Of a DNA stretch of 64,000 nucleotides, positions 35,954 to 44,051 are shown in pieces. Source of the DNA: DASTBU01 sp035711845 (lineage in GTDB: Bacteria > Acidobacteriota > Vicinamibacteria > Vicinamibacterales > 2-12-FULL-66-21); the NCBI GenBank assembly GCA_035711845.1, contig DASTBU010000057.1, positions 24,886 through 88,885 on the forward strand, given 5' to 3'. A program made the position numbers and the translations under genes. Within the stretch, counting starts at the first letter, position 1, and each line of letters begins with the position of its first letter. The notes below the pieces were generated by a model, which saw only the letters and a program-made list of their open reading frames with translations, was not told the DNA's origin and searched no databases.

Positions 35954-38629
35954 ATGCGACCCGACCAACGCGACCTCGACGAGGAAATCCGCGGCCACCT
36001 GGCGATCAACATCAAAGAGCGGATCGATCGCGGGGAGGATCCGGTGAGCGCGCGGCGCGCGGCGCTGCTGGAGTTCGGGTACGTGCCCGCCGTACGCGAC
36101 GAGATGCGGCGCGTGTGGTACAGCCGTTGGTACGATGAGGGCGAAGCGCTCGCACGAGATATCCGCTTCGCCTTGCGCTCGCTCCTCCGTGCCAAGACCC
36201 TGACTGCCGCCGTGACTGTGACGCTCGCCCTGGGCATTGCGGCCAACGCGGCGATTTTCAGCGTCGTTCGCAGCGTGCTCCTCCGTCCGCTCGTCAATCG
36301 GGAGGCCGATCGGCTGATCTATATCCGTCAAACCGCCCGCGGTATCGGAACCGAGAACCTCACCTTCTCGGTCCCGGAGATCAATGACTTGAAATCGGGC
36401 GCTACGAACATCGCCGCATTCGGCGATTTTTCCACTGTCGACTTCACCCTGATCGGCTTCAGCGAGGAGCCTCGCGTCGTGAAGGCGGGTGTCGTCAACG
36501 GGCCGTTTTTCGACGTCATGGGACTTCGCCCGGTGCTCGGCCGCCTGTTGAACGCCGCTGATGATGGCCCGGAGGCGTCGGGCGCAGTGGTGCTCACGCA
36601 CCGGTTCTGGACGACGGTGTTGAAGAGCGATCCCACCGTGATTGGCCAGACGATCCGTCTCGGTCCAGGCGTTGCGACCGTCGTCGGCGTCCTCGAACCA
36701 TCGGTCCCCTATCCGGAGGAGACCCAGCTCATCGCGAACGTCGTCACGAGCCCGCACCATCTCGGGGCGATGATGGTGACCGACCGCAGGCACCGCATGA
36801 CCGAACTGTTCGGCCGGCTGGCGCCAGGCGCCACGCTGGACGCGGCACGCGCGGAACTCACGAGCAGGCACGCGTCGATCGTGCGCCAGCATCCTGAAGC
36901 GTACTCCCCGCGGGCTGACGTGCAACTGCAGGTCAGGACGCTCCCCGATCAACTCGCATCGCCCGCACGGACCATCCTCCTCGTGCTCCTGGCAGCGGCG
37001 GCCGTGGTGTTCGTCATCGCGTGCTCGAATGTCGCCAACCTGATTCTGGCCCGGTCGGTCCGCCGCGAAGGGGAGCTCGCGGTGCGTGCCGCGCTAGGTG
37101 CCGGCCGGGGCGCGCTCCGGCGCACCCTCCTCGCCGAAAGTCTGGTTCTCTGTACGGCTGGCGCCATCCTCGGCCTGATGCTGGCGGACCCGCTCGTGAC
37201 CGTAGCGTCCCGTTATGCCGCGCGCTTTTCCGTTCGCGCGCTTGATGCCACGGTGGACGCCAGCGTGCTCTGGCTTGGGGCCGGACTGGCGGTGGTGGCG
37301 GCCGTACTGCTCGCCTTCGTTCCACGGCTCCCGTCATCCACATCCGCCGCACCCTGGCTACGGTGGACTCGCCGCGGCCCTGGCGCAGGCGCGTTCGATC
37401 GGTCCAGGGATTTGGGGCTGGCTGGTGGCAGCGTGCGGATCACGCCCGGCGCCAACCGTCGTCTACGAATCCTTGCGACGGTCCAGATCGCGTGTTCGTT
37501 CGTGCTGCTGGCTGGCGCCGGCATGCTGGTCGCCACGCTCACCGCATTGCAGACAGCGAACACCGGTTATGACATGCGACAGGTACTGGCGATCGACGTC
37601 CCCCCGGCGGCCACGGGCGCCGGCGGCGCAGCGATGATCGCCTTCTTCCAGGAGGCAACCCGGCGGATACGCGAGCTGCCGGGCGTGCAGGGTGTCGCGG
37701 CAGGAATGATCGTGCCGTGGCGGGACGCCGGCGATGGCCTCAAGTTTCAGTTTGTAGTCGAGGGCTACCGGCCCGCCGATGGCGAAGACAACCCCTTTGC
37801 GCGGTTCCGGCCGGTCTCGCCTGGATTTTTCGCGGTGCTCGGCGTCCCGATCCTCGCGGGCCGCGACTTTACGGACGGCGACCGCAGCGACACCGAAGCG
37901 GTGGCCATCGTCAGCCAGAGCATGGCACAACGCCTCTTCCCCAACAGGGAGGCGCTGAATCGACGTCTGTGGTTCGCCGGAGGTAAGCCACAGCCCCGCC
38001 GCATCGTCGGCATCGTCGCGGACGTCGATGACCAGAACGTCGTGCAGGAGCCGGCGATGACCGTGTACACGCCGCTTCCCCAGGGGAGCCTGCCCAGCCG
38101 TCTGTTTGTCCGTGCCGCGGGAGACCCCTACGCGCTCGTCGCGCCGGTGACGCGCACCATCCGCCAGATCTCCGCCGACCAGGCCGTGGAGCGGCCGACC
38201 ACGCTGGAGGATGTGCGCGCCGAAGTGCTGACGCCTCAGCGGTTGAACGCGTTCGTGTTCTCGGCATTTGGTGGCATCGCACTGCTCATCGCGGTCGTCG
38301 GCGTCGCGGGCGTCTTGGCCTTTTCGGTGAGCGCGCGCATGCGTGAGTTCGGTATACGACTGGCCGTCGGCTCCACACCGCAAGATCTGCGGACGGGTGT
38401 GCTCTGGGACGGCCTGCGGATTGCCGCGATCGGGATCGCCGCCGGCGCGGCTGGCGGCTACGCGCTCGTGCGCGTGGCGGAGGGGTTTTTCGGGAACGTG
38501 CAACGGCCTGGCGCGCTGCCCGTGATCGGCGCAGCGGTCGTGCTCATCGGCGCGGCGATCGTGGCGTCACTCGTGCCCGCCACGCGCGCGGCACGTGTCG
38601 ATGTATTACAGGCGCTTCGATCGGAGTAG
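35954..38629 (+). CDS. ADOP-family ABC permease with permease-prefix domain
   Basis: 891 residues. The prefix domain (about 1-65: DLDEEIRGHLAINIKERIDRGEDPVSARRAALLEFG) is followed by TM VTVTLALGIAANAAIFSVVRSVLL, a MacB-like core, the first FtsX triad (about 340-470), then a second TM/core/FtsX unit ending RAARVDVLQALRSE. It is the same architecture and length as the gene at 13279-15954. The start at 35954 (MRPDQRDLDEEI) follows the family; an in-frame TTG five codons upstream is less likely. It has no neighbouring ATPase or PadR gene, but an operator-like dyad lies 74 bases upstream. Confidence 0.9.
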   Translation: MRPDQRDLDEEIRGHLAINIKERIDRGEDPVSARRAALLEFGYVPAVRDEMRRVWYSRWYDEGEALARDIRFALRSLLRAKTLTAAVTVTLALGIAANAAIFSVVRSVLLRPLVNREADRLIYIRQTARGIGTENLTFSVPEINDLKSGATNIAAFGDFSTVDFTLIGFSEEPRVVKAGVVNGPFFDVMGLRPVLGRLLNAADDGPEASGAVVLTHRFWTTVLKSDPTVIGQTIRLGPGVATVVGVLEPSVPYPEETQLIANVVTSPHHLGAMMVTDRRHRMTELFGRLAPGATLDAARAELTSRHASIVRQHPEAYSPRADVQLQVRTLPDQLASPARTILLVLLAAAAVVFVIACSNVANLILARSVRREGELAVRAALGAGRGALRRTLLAESLVLCTAGAILGLMLADPLVTVASRYAARFSVRALDATVDASVLWLGAGLAVVAAVLLAFVPRLPSSTSAAPWLRWTRRGPGAGAFDRSRDLGLAGGSVRITPGANRRLRILATVQIACSFVLLAGAGMLVATLTALQTANTGYDMRQVLAIDVPPAATGAGGAAMIAFFQEATRRIRELPGVQGVAAGMIVPWRDAGDGLKFQFVVEGYRPADGEDNPFARFRPVSPGFFAVLGVPILAGRDFTDGDRSDTEAVAIVSQSMAQRLFPNREALNRRLWFAGGKPQPRRIVGIVADVDDQNVVQEPAMTVYTPLPQGSLPSRLFVRAAGDPYALVAPVTRTIRQISADQAVERPTTLEDVRAEVLTPQRLNAFVFSAFGGIALLIAVVGVAGVLAFSVSARMREFGIRLAVGSTPQDLRTGVLWDGLRIAAIGIAAGAAGGYALVRVAEGFFGNVQRPGALPVIGAAVVLIGAAIVASLVPATRAARVDVLQALRSE

Positions 38630-39069
38630 GGTCTCGAGATTGGCGGATCGCTGTGTGGCGACGCCGGGCGCAAATCCTACCGGAGGCCGTCGGGGAGTCC
38701 GGCCGTGTGACTCAACGGCCGGCAAATCGTCACCTCTTCCGTTGGCGTACTCGGTCTCCGGCAATTCCCATAGCGTGAAATACGAATGCGCCGGGTCGGA
38801 CGTTGGGACAAGTCCGACCTCCGGACGGTCCGAATGCCGTCCAACGTTCCTCGGTCGCCGGACCCACTCCCCTTCCACGGACCTCCGTCTTTTTTCCCGC
38901 ACGGAGTGGGCTATACTGACCGCGTACCTAGCGGGCCCTCGACCGGTCACAATCAGAGGGCCCTACCCGCCGACCCCCTCGCAGGGACCGCGGACGTAGG
39001 CGAACGCGAGCACAGGGAGACGTGTGCTGCGACGCCGACGCGGTAAGCGCGCCTCCCATGGAGGTATCC
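38630..39069. other. Intergenic region between ADOP and VOC genes
   Basis: 440 bases with no gene. It holds the hairpin at 38699-38722, a weak hairpin with a T6 run at about 38875-38895, and a -10-like TATACT at 38912-38917 with only a T-rich -35. That would give the VOC gene a ~150-base leader. Confidence 0.35.
38699..38722 (+). terminator. GC-rich hairpin after ADOP gene
   Basis: Perfect stem CCGGCCGT/ACGGCCGG with an 8-base loop, 70 bases after the ADOP stop codon. No T-run follows, so it is a candidate terminator or mRNA-end stabiliser only. Confidence 0.35.
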
Positions 39070-39435
39070 ATGTTTCAGGGACTGAGAACCGTCATCTACC
39101 ATGCGCCGGATCTCGCGAAGGCGAAGGCGTGGTACACGGCCGCCTTCGGTGTGGCCCCGTACTTCGACGAGCCGTTCTACGTCGGATTCGAGATCGGCGG
39201 GTTCGAGCTGGGCCTTCACCCTGGCGGCAGCGGCGTTACGGTCGGCAACAACGCCGTCGCGTACTGGGGTGTCGCCGAGATCGACAAGGCGTGGGAGCAC
39301 CTCCTGGCCCAGGGCGCGGCACCCGGCGAGCCCGTGAAGGACGTCGGCGGCGATATCAAGGTAGCGACCGTCGCGGACCCGTTCGGCAACGTGATCGGCC
39401 TGATCGAGAACCCGCACTTCACGATCAGGGCATGA
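39070..39435 (+). CDS. VOC-family (glyoxalase/dioxygenase fold) protein
   Basis: 121 residues, one VOC domain with paired beta-alpha-beta-beta-beta modules: LRTVIYHAPDLAKAKAWYTAAFGVAPYF, YVGFEIGGFELGLHPGG, then NNAVAYWGVAEIDKAWEHLLAQGA and VATVADPFGNVIGLIENPHF. Candidate metal ligands are His in the first strand, His in LGLH and Glu in LIEN. The substrate is unknown. The start is decided by GGAGGT a few bases before the ATG at 39070; the ATG at 39058 overlaps that site. Confidence 0.87.
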   Translation: MFQGLRTVIYHAPDLAKAKAWYTAAFGVAPYFDEPFYVGFEIGGFELGLHPGGSGVTVGNNAVAYWGVAEIDKAWEHLLAQGAAPGEPVKDVGGDIKVATVADPFGNVIGLIENPHFTIRA

Positions 39436-39962
39436 CCGGCCCGTTCAGAACGCCACTCTCGCCAACAGCTCGGCGACCTGGCTCCGGGCGGCGTCCGGGG
39501 CCTGGTCGACGAACGGCTGTCTACATCCGGCCGGCAACCGCCCAACGCGTCGGCGATGGATGGTTGGTTTCAATCGCTGGTTCAATGGACACTGCGGTTT
39601 CAGACTCGAAGCTCGTTGTCACTTTGTCCCGGGAGATTCTGGACATCTCTTTGGGTCACGGGTTAGCTTCATCAATGTGACCTGAGCGCCTTTCACTCGA
39701 CCTCGGAAACCGTCGCTCAGGTCGTCGTCTTCGCTGCCGTGGGCTATATGCTGTTCCGCGCGGATGCCGATGCATGGTTTCGAAGCCGCCCGATCATGGG
39801 CTGATGCGGGCGGGAGTGATCGGACGGCCTCGATCAGGCCCGCGCTGAAGGTCGACGCGCCACAAGGCTGGGTCAGCAGGCCGCCAGGCCTCGTCCCATG
39901 CGCCTGGCCGAATTCATCGTCGTGAGCAGTCGTCGCGTCGAGAAGACGGGGAGCCACGAAGG
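39436..39962. other. Intergenic region, no convincing gene
   Basis: 527 bases. One short plus-strand frame (about 39666-39803) ends in a possible TM helix (VVVFAAVGYMLF) but has no start codon or Shine-Dalgarno. Otherwise I see nothing. Confidence 0.4.
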
Positions 39963-41414
39963 ATGTCCTCGGTCCAAGCCCGGCGCGAACACGGGTGTGC
40001 GGTCCGAATGACAGTTACGGAGTTGCTGGGCATCGCCGTCGGCTTCATGCTCCTGGGGGCCGGGGCTGCCTCGATCGTGGCCTGGCTTCTACACCGGCAG
40101 CACCGCAGTCACGCACTGCTGCTCTTCGGCCTGTGGTGCGGTCTCTATGGTGCGCGTCTCGTCGCGGAGCAGTCCGTGATCCTCGGCGCCATCGGCGGGT
40201 CGGATCGAACCTGGCGGTACTTCCGGGCCTTCATCACCTACACGATCAACGTTCCGATCGGCTTGTTTGTTGAAGCGTTGATCGGTGCGGGCTGGAAGGG
40301 CTCCGTCCGACGCACCTGGCAGCTGGTGGCGATCTATGCAGTCGCTGCGATGGCGACCGATCTCGTCCTGGGCCGGCCGCGTGCGGCAATGCCGATGAAC
40401 TCGCCGGTGGTCTTGTTCGCCCTAATGGTGGTCATGGCGAATATCTGGCTCTTTCGCGATCGGCTGAGCGCCACGTTCAAGACGCCCATTCTCGCCATCG
40501 GCGGATTGGCGATGCTGTTCTTCGTCCTCAACGAGAATCTCGGCCGGCCCATCGGCCCGGTGGTCAACCTCGAGCCGATCGGCGTATTCACGTTCGTCCT
40601 GGCGCTCGGCTACGCCGTGGCCGCCAGCGTGTTTCGGCAGGAGGCCGAACTGGTCGCGGTCCAGCGTGAGCTGGAAACGGCGCGCCAGATACAGGCCTCG
40701 CTCCTCCCCAAGGGCGTTCCCTCACTGGCGGGTGTGGAGCTGGCCGCGCGGTATGTGCCGATGACAGCCGTGGCCGGTGATTTGTACGACTTCGTCACGC
40801 TTGGTCGTTCGCGCGTCGGAATCCTCGTCGCAGACGTCTCGGGGCACGGGGTTCCGGCGGCGCTCGTCGCCTCGATGGTGAAGCTGGCCTTCGGAACCCA
40901 GACCGCGCACGCGGACGATCCGGCGCGAGTGATGGAGGCCATGAACCGCATGCTGTGTCATCACGTGGAGAGCACGTTCGTGACCGCCATCTACGCGGTC
41001 GTGGATTCGCAGGCGCACACGATCGCCCTGGCCAATGCGGGACACCCGTCCTTGATGGTGGGCCGAACCGATCGTTCCGTGACCGAGAGCACGGAACGCG
41101 GTCTCATGCTCGGCCTTTCGCCGGACGCGTCGTACGTCAACGAGCGTATCGAGATCGGGTCCGGTGAGCCGATCCTGCTCTACACCGACGGGATCCCTGA
41201 AACCCGAAACCGTGCCGGCGAGTTCCTGGATGCCGACCGGATCACCGGTTGGCTGGCCACGGCGAATGGAGAGGGGGCCGCGACGGTCGCCGACACCATC
41301 CTCGGCAAGCTGCGACAATGGCGTGGCGGCGACAGCTTCGAAGACGACGTCACGTTCGTCGTCGCACGCGTTCACGCGCTGACGACCCTCGGGGTCGACA
41401 ACATCCCCGAATAG
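39963..41414 (+). CDS. Membrane-bound SpoIIE/RsbU-type PP2C phosphatase
   Basis: 483 residues. The N-terminal half (about 16-225) has six or seven TM helices. A short coiled coil follows (about 226-245, AELVAVQRELETARQIQ), then a SpoIIE-like PP2C phosphatase domain (about 250-475) with the metal-site motifs AGDLYDFV, ILVADVSGHGVPAALVA, LLYTDGIPETR and FEDDVTFVVAR. Such proteins dephosphorylate anti-sigma-factor antagonists in partner-switching control; no such partner gene is in this window. GGGGAG nine bases before the ATG at 39963 supports that start; an ATG at 40008 just before the first TM is the alternative. Confidence 0.88.
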   Translation: MSSVQARREHGCAVRMTVTELLGIAVGFMLLGAGAASIVAWLLHRQHRSHALLLFGLWCGLYGARLVAEQSVILGAIGGSDRTWRYFRAFITYTINVPIGLFVEALIGAGWKGSVRRTWQLVAIYAVAAMATDLVLGRPRAAMPMNSPVVLFALMVVMANIWLFRDRLSATFKTPILAIGGLAMLFFVLNENLGRPIGPVVNLEPIGVFTFVLALGYAVAASVFRQEAELVAVQRELETARQIQASLLPKGVPSLAGVELAARYVPMTAVAGDLYDFVTLGRSRVGILVADVSGHGVPAALVASMVKLAFGTQTAHADDPARVMEAMNRMLCHHVESTFVTAIYAVVDSQAHTIALANAGHPSLMVGRTDRSVTESTERGLMLGLSPDASYVNERIEIGSGEPILLYTDGIPETRNRAGEFLDADRITGWLATANGEGAATVADTILGKLRQWRGGDSFEDDVTFVVARVHALTTLGVDNIPE

Positions 41415-41515
41415 TCGTGATGTCGAGCGGCTCGATTCGCCTTCGCGCATCGGTCACATTCTTTCGTTGCGTTTCGTCCTGGTAGTGGCGCGAGAGCGCC
41501 TCAGAGGAGGTCCCA

Positions 41516-41734
41516 TTGAACTGGAACAGTTGGGTTCGGCAGATCCACCGCTGGCTGTCCATCGCCTTTACCGTGACCGTCATCCTCACCTTCGTCGCCC
41601 TGGGACTGGAAGAGCCAGTCGTCTGGGTCAGCTACGTGCCGCTGCTCCCGCTCGCCTTGCTCCTGTTCACCGGTCTGTACTTGTTCGTGCTGCCGTACAC
41701 GATCAAATGGCGCAGCGCGCGACGCACCGACTGA
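41516..41734 (+). CDS. Small two-helix membrane protein
   Basis: 72 residues with a TTG start. AGGAGG lies just upstream, a strong ribosome site that decides the start. Sequence: NWNSWVRQIHRWLSIAFTVTVILTFVAL (amphipathic RxxHRW then TM1) and PLLPLALLLFTGLYLFVLPYTIKW (TM2). The RQIHRWLS entry resembles the first helix of PepSY_TM proteins, but the rest of that family is absent. Function unknown. It follows the phosphatase gene by 101 bases. Confidence 0.72.
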   Translation: MNWNSWVRQIHRWLSIAFTVTVILTFVALGLEEPVVWVSYVPLLPLALLLFTGLYLFVLPYTIKWRSARRTD

Positions 41735-41795
41735 ACGGGCGGTCAGCCGCACGACGAAAGGCCGCGCCGCACGTGGGGGCCCTTCTGCGGACACC

Positions 41796-42557
41796 TCATG
41801 CAGCGTTGGGCCGGCATCGTAAAGCCGGACCGTCCAGCAGAGCTGTCCGGTCGATCGAGAGGTGTTGCCGCGACGACAGATGACGACATTCGGCGCACAC
41901 GGCCCCTTCGAGGCCCGCGACATCTCCATTGCGGGCGGCAGCAATGAAAGCGTCGAGCAACCGCCGTTGCTCGGTCCAGCTCGCGGGCACCGTTCGGCCA
42001 GACGCGACGTGCTGTCGCGCGCGAGTCACCACTTGCCGCGCGTTGGCCTCTTCGAGCCGAAGAATGTTCGCGATGACGCGGTATGGGTAATCGAACGCCT
42101 CCCGAAGGATGTAGGCGGCTCGTTCCGTGGCCGACAACTTCTCCAGCAATACACGAATCCCCGCCTGCAGCCCCTCGCCTCGCTGCGCTTCCAACTCAGG
42201 GTCGGCACTCGCGTCGACGGGTTCAGGCACCGATGGTCCGACGAACGTCACTCGGCGCGAGCGTGCCGACTGAATGACGTTGATTGCCAATCGTCTCGCC
42301 GTAGTCACGAGGAATGCTTCGGCATTTCGAACCTCGCCGTGATCTGCGGTCTGCCAGCGCAGCCAGACGTCCTGCACCACGTCCTCGGCTTCCGCTGCGC
42401 TGCGGAGCATCCGGTACACGATGCCGAAGAGACGTGCACGCACGCTCATGAACACCGAGAGTCCGTCGTCGAAAGGACTTGACGTGCGGCGCGCGCCCCA
42501 TCCCTGTGGCGCGCGCTCCGCCGTCGAGGCATCCCGTTTGTCGATGAGTATCGGCAT
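41796..42557 (-). CDS. ECF41-like sigma factor with truncated SnoaL tail
   Basis: 253 residues. Sigma2 (about 38-105: RARLFGIVYRMLRSAAEAEDVVQDVWLRW, AFLVTTARRLAINVIQSAR) and sigma4 (about 135-190: LSATERAAYILREAFDYPYRVIANILRLEEANARQVVTRARQHV) are intact. The SnoaL-like C-terminal domain that ECF41 members carry begins normally (RRLLDAFIAAARNGDVAGLEG), then breaks into unrelated Cys/Arg-rich sequence and stops after ~35 residues. Full SnoaL domains run ~100 residues and modulate the sigma factor, so regulation here is likely altered. No continuation was found in other frames. An inverted-repeat element begins 21 bases upstream. Confidence 0.78.
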   Translation of the reverse strand: MPILIDKRDASTAERAPQGWGARRTSSPFDDGLSVFMSVRARLFGIVYRMLRSAAEAEDVVQDVWLRWQTADHGEVRNAEAFLVTTARRLAINVIQSARSRRVTFVGPSVPEPVDASADPELEAQRGEGLQAGIRVLLEKLSATERAAYILREAFDYPYRVIANILRLEEANARQVVTRARQHVASGRTVPASWTEQRRLLDAFIAAARNGDVAGLEGAVCAECRHLSSRQHLSIDRTALLDGPALRCRPNAA

Positions 42558-42578
42558 AACACGCTCCTACTTCCGCGA

Positions 42579-42729
42579 TTCACTTGAGTTGAGCATACGA
42601 CGCGGGTGGCGCACGGCGGGGCCGCCCCGCCCGCCGCGCAGGCGCCACACGCGTGACAAGGGCTTTTGGCGCCGAGGACGGGTGGGGCTGCCGGGCGCCA
42701 GGACCCGCGTTCACCTCAACTCAAGTGAA
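42579..42729. repeat. 151-bp element bounded by 15-bp inverted repeats
   Basis: TTCACTTGAGTTGAG (42579-42593) and its exact reverse complement (42715-42729). Similarity continues inward at both ends in the form CGCGGGT..GGCGC. The interior is very GC-rich with no gene. It is placed directly upstream of the truncated sigma gene. It has the outline of a MITE or a long hairpin regulator. Confidence 0.75.
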
Positions 42730-42859
42730 ACAGGGGGATAATGCGCGACACGCCCTCCGAACCGCACCTCGGCAATCCAACGATCCGCCGATCCGTCAGA
42801 TCTGCCTCGTCCATACTGACGATTGGAGCATTGCCGCGAGTGCAGATCTATTGAACGAT

Positions 42860-42882
42860 GGTATCGATCGATACCTAGGTAT
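42860..42882. repeat. Two overlapping perfect palindromes
   Basis: GGTATCGATCGATACC (42860-42875) and ATACCTAGGTAT (42871-42882) share five bases. They lie in the ~230-base AT-richer gap between the FixJ-type regulator (3' end at 42964) and the inverted-repeat element. They could be tandem dimer-binding sites. Confidence 0.6.
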
Positions 42883-42963
42883 TGGAGGTGTGCGTAACTC
42901 ATCGGCTGTGTCGGAGACAGCGGATGACCGACAGGAAGATAGGAGCGGGCGGGGAGAAGCGTG

Positions 42964-43590
42964 TCAGGCCGTCGGCGCAGTCCGCAGGCCCAGTCTCGCG
43001 GCCATTGTCACGAGCGCGGGAAGAGAATCGGCCGTCATCTTGCGCATGAGGTGACCACGGTGTGCTTTCACGGTGATCTCGCTGATGCCAAGTTCGCCGC
43101 CGATCTGTTTGTTCAACAGACCCAGGACGACCAATTCCATCACCTCGCGTTCTCGCGGAGTGAGTGATGCGTAGCACCTGCGCAGCGCTTGCATCTCGGA
43201 CACCTCGCGCAACGCGGTGCGACTCCGCTCGATGGCGGCCCGGATCGCGTCCAGCAGAACGGCGTCGCCGAACGGCTTCGTCAGGAACTCGACGGCTCCT
43301 GCCTTCATGGCTTGCACGGTCATCGGCACGTCCCCGTGGCCGGTGATGAAGATGATCGGCATATCCGTCCGGTCGGCCAGCTGCTCTTGCAGCTCGAGGC
43401 CGCTCAGGCCGGGAAGCGTCACATCGAGCACAAGGCAGCACGGAACTGCGGGATGGGGATGGGACAGGAATTCCTGGGCTGAAGCGAAGGTTTCGGGCCT
43501 CCACCCTGCGGTTCTGATGAGCAGCTCCAGCGATTCGCGCACCGACACGTCGTCGTCTACGACGAACACCATCGACGTGGCGTCGGGCAT
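42964..43590 (-). CDS. FixJ-type response regulator
   Basis: 208 residues. Receiver domain about 5-120: VFVVDDDVSVRESLELLIR, phospho-acceptor Asp in CLVLDVTLPGLSGLELQ, FITGHGD, and Lys in FLTKPFGD. LuxR-type HTH about 140-200: LTPREREVMELVVLGLLNKQIGGELGISEITVKAHRGHLMRKM. The lengths match FixJ/TtrR proteins. I start at 43590 because the family begins there. The ATG at 43674 has the better ribosome site (GGAAGG) and would add 28 residues. It is third in an operon after a sensor kinase and a single-domain receiver. Confidence 0.9.
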   Translation of the reverse strand: MPDATSMVFVVDDDVSVRESLELLIRTAGWRPETFASAQEFLSHPHPAVPCCLVLDVTLPGLSGLELQEQLADRTDMPIIFITGHGDVPMTVQAMKAGAVEFLTKPFGDAVLLDAIRAAIERSRTALREVSEMQALRRCYASLTPREREVMELVVLGLLNKQIGGELGISEITVKAHRGHLMRKMTADSLPALVTMAARLGLRTAPTA

Positions 43591-43679
43591 GGCAACGACC
43601 TCGTTCGCGCGAGCCGCGGTGCGCGGACTCACAGTATATGACCGCGCGTACGACGTTCCTGTAACCATCGTCGCCATAC

Positions 43680-44051
43680 TTACCTTCCAACCGCCGCATT
43701 CAGTGCGTACAGGAGAGCCGTGTCGCTGAACGGCTTGGACAGGCATGCCACCGCGCCCTGCGCGAGGACACGCGGGCCCAGCGTCTGGTCTCCGGTCGCC
43801 GTGATGAAGACAATCGGAATCGCCCACTGCCTCCGCGTCAGTTCCTGCTGGAGATCGAGGCCCGACATTCCAGGCATCGCGACGTCGAGGACAAGGCACC
43901 GAGTTCTGCCGACAAATTGCGACTCGAGAAACGCCTCGGCGGACGCGAAGGCTACGGCGGCAAACCCGAACTGCCGCAGCAAGTCGGGCAGCGACTCGCG
44001 CACCGATTCATCATCGTCGATCACCGACACCAGTGAGGGCTCGGCCGTCAT
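43680..44051 (-). CDS. Single-domain response regulator (receiver only)
   Basis: 123 residues, receiver domain alone: VSVIDDDESVRESLPDLLRQFGF, phospho-acceptor Asp in CLVLDVAMPGMSGLDLQ, Thr in VFITATGD, and Lys in ACLSKPFSD. With no output domain it probably relays or drains phosphate from the kinase. It overlaps the kinase gene by four bases (ATGA) and ends 5 bases before the upstream candidate start of the FixJ-type regulator, so all three are co-translated. Confidence 0.9.
   Translation of the reverse strand: MTAEPSLVSVIDDDESVRESLPDLLRQFGFAAVAFASAEAFLESQFVGRTRCLVLDVAMPGMSGLDLQQELTRRQWAIPIVFITATGDQTLGPRVLAQGAVACLSKPFSDTALLYALNAAVGR

Noticed and set aside
38870..38895. Rho-independent terminator with T6 run
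   Set aside because: The stem is only four or five pairs with a loop of two to four bases; too weak to call.
39666..39803. Frame with a possible TM helix (VVVFAAVGYMLF)
   Set aside because: No start codon after an upstream stop, no ribosome site; could be a relic but too short to support.
42579..42729. Integron attC site
   Set aside because: The arms carry GTTGAG on the left and CTCAAC on the right, opposite to the attC order (RYYYAAC ... GTTRRRY), and no integrase or cassettes are present.
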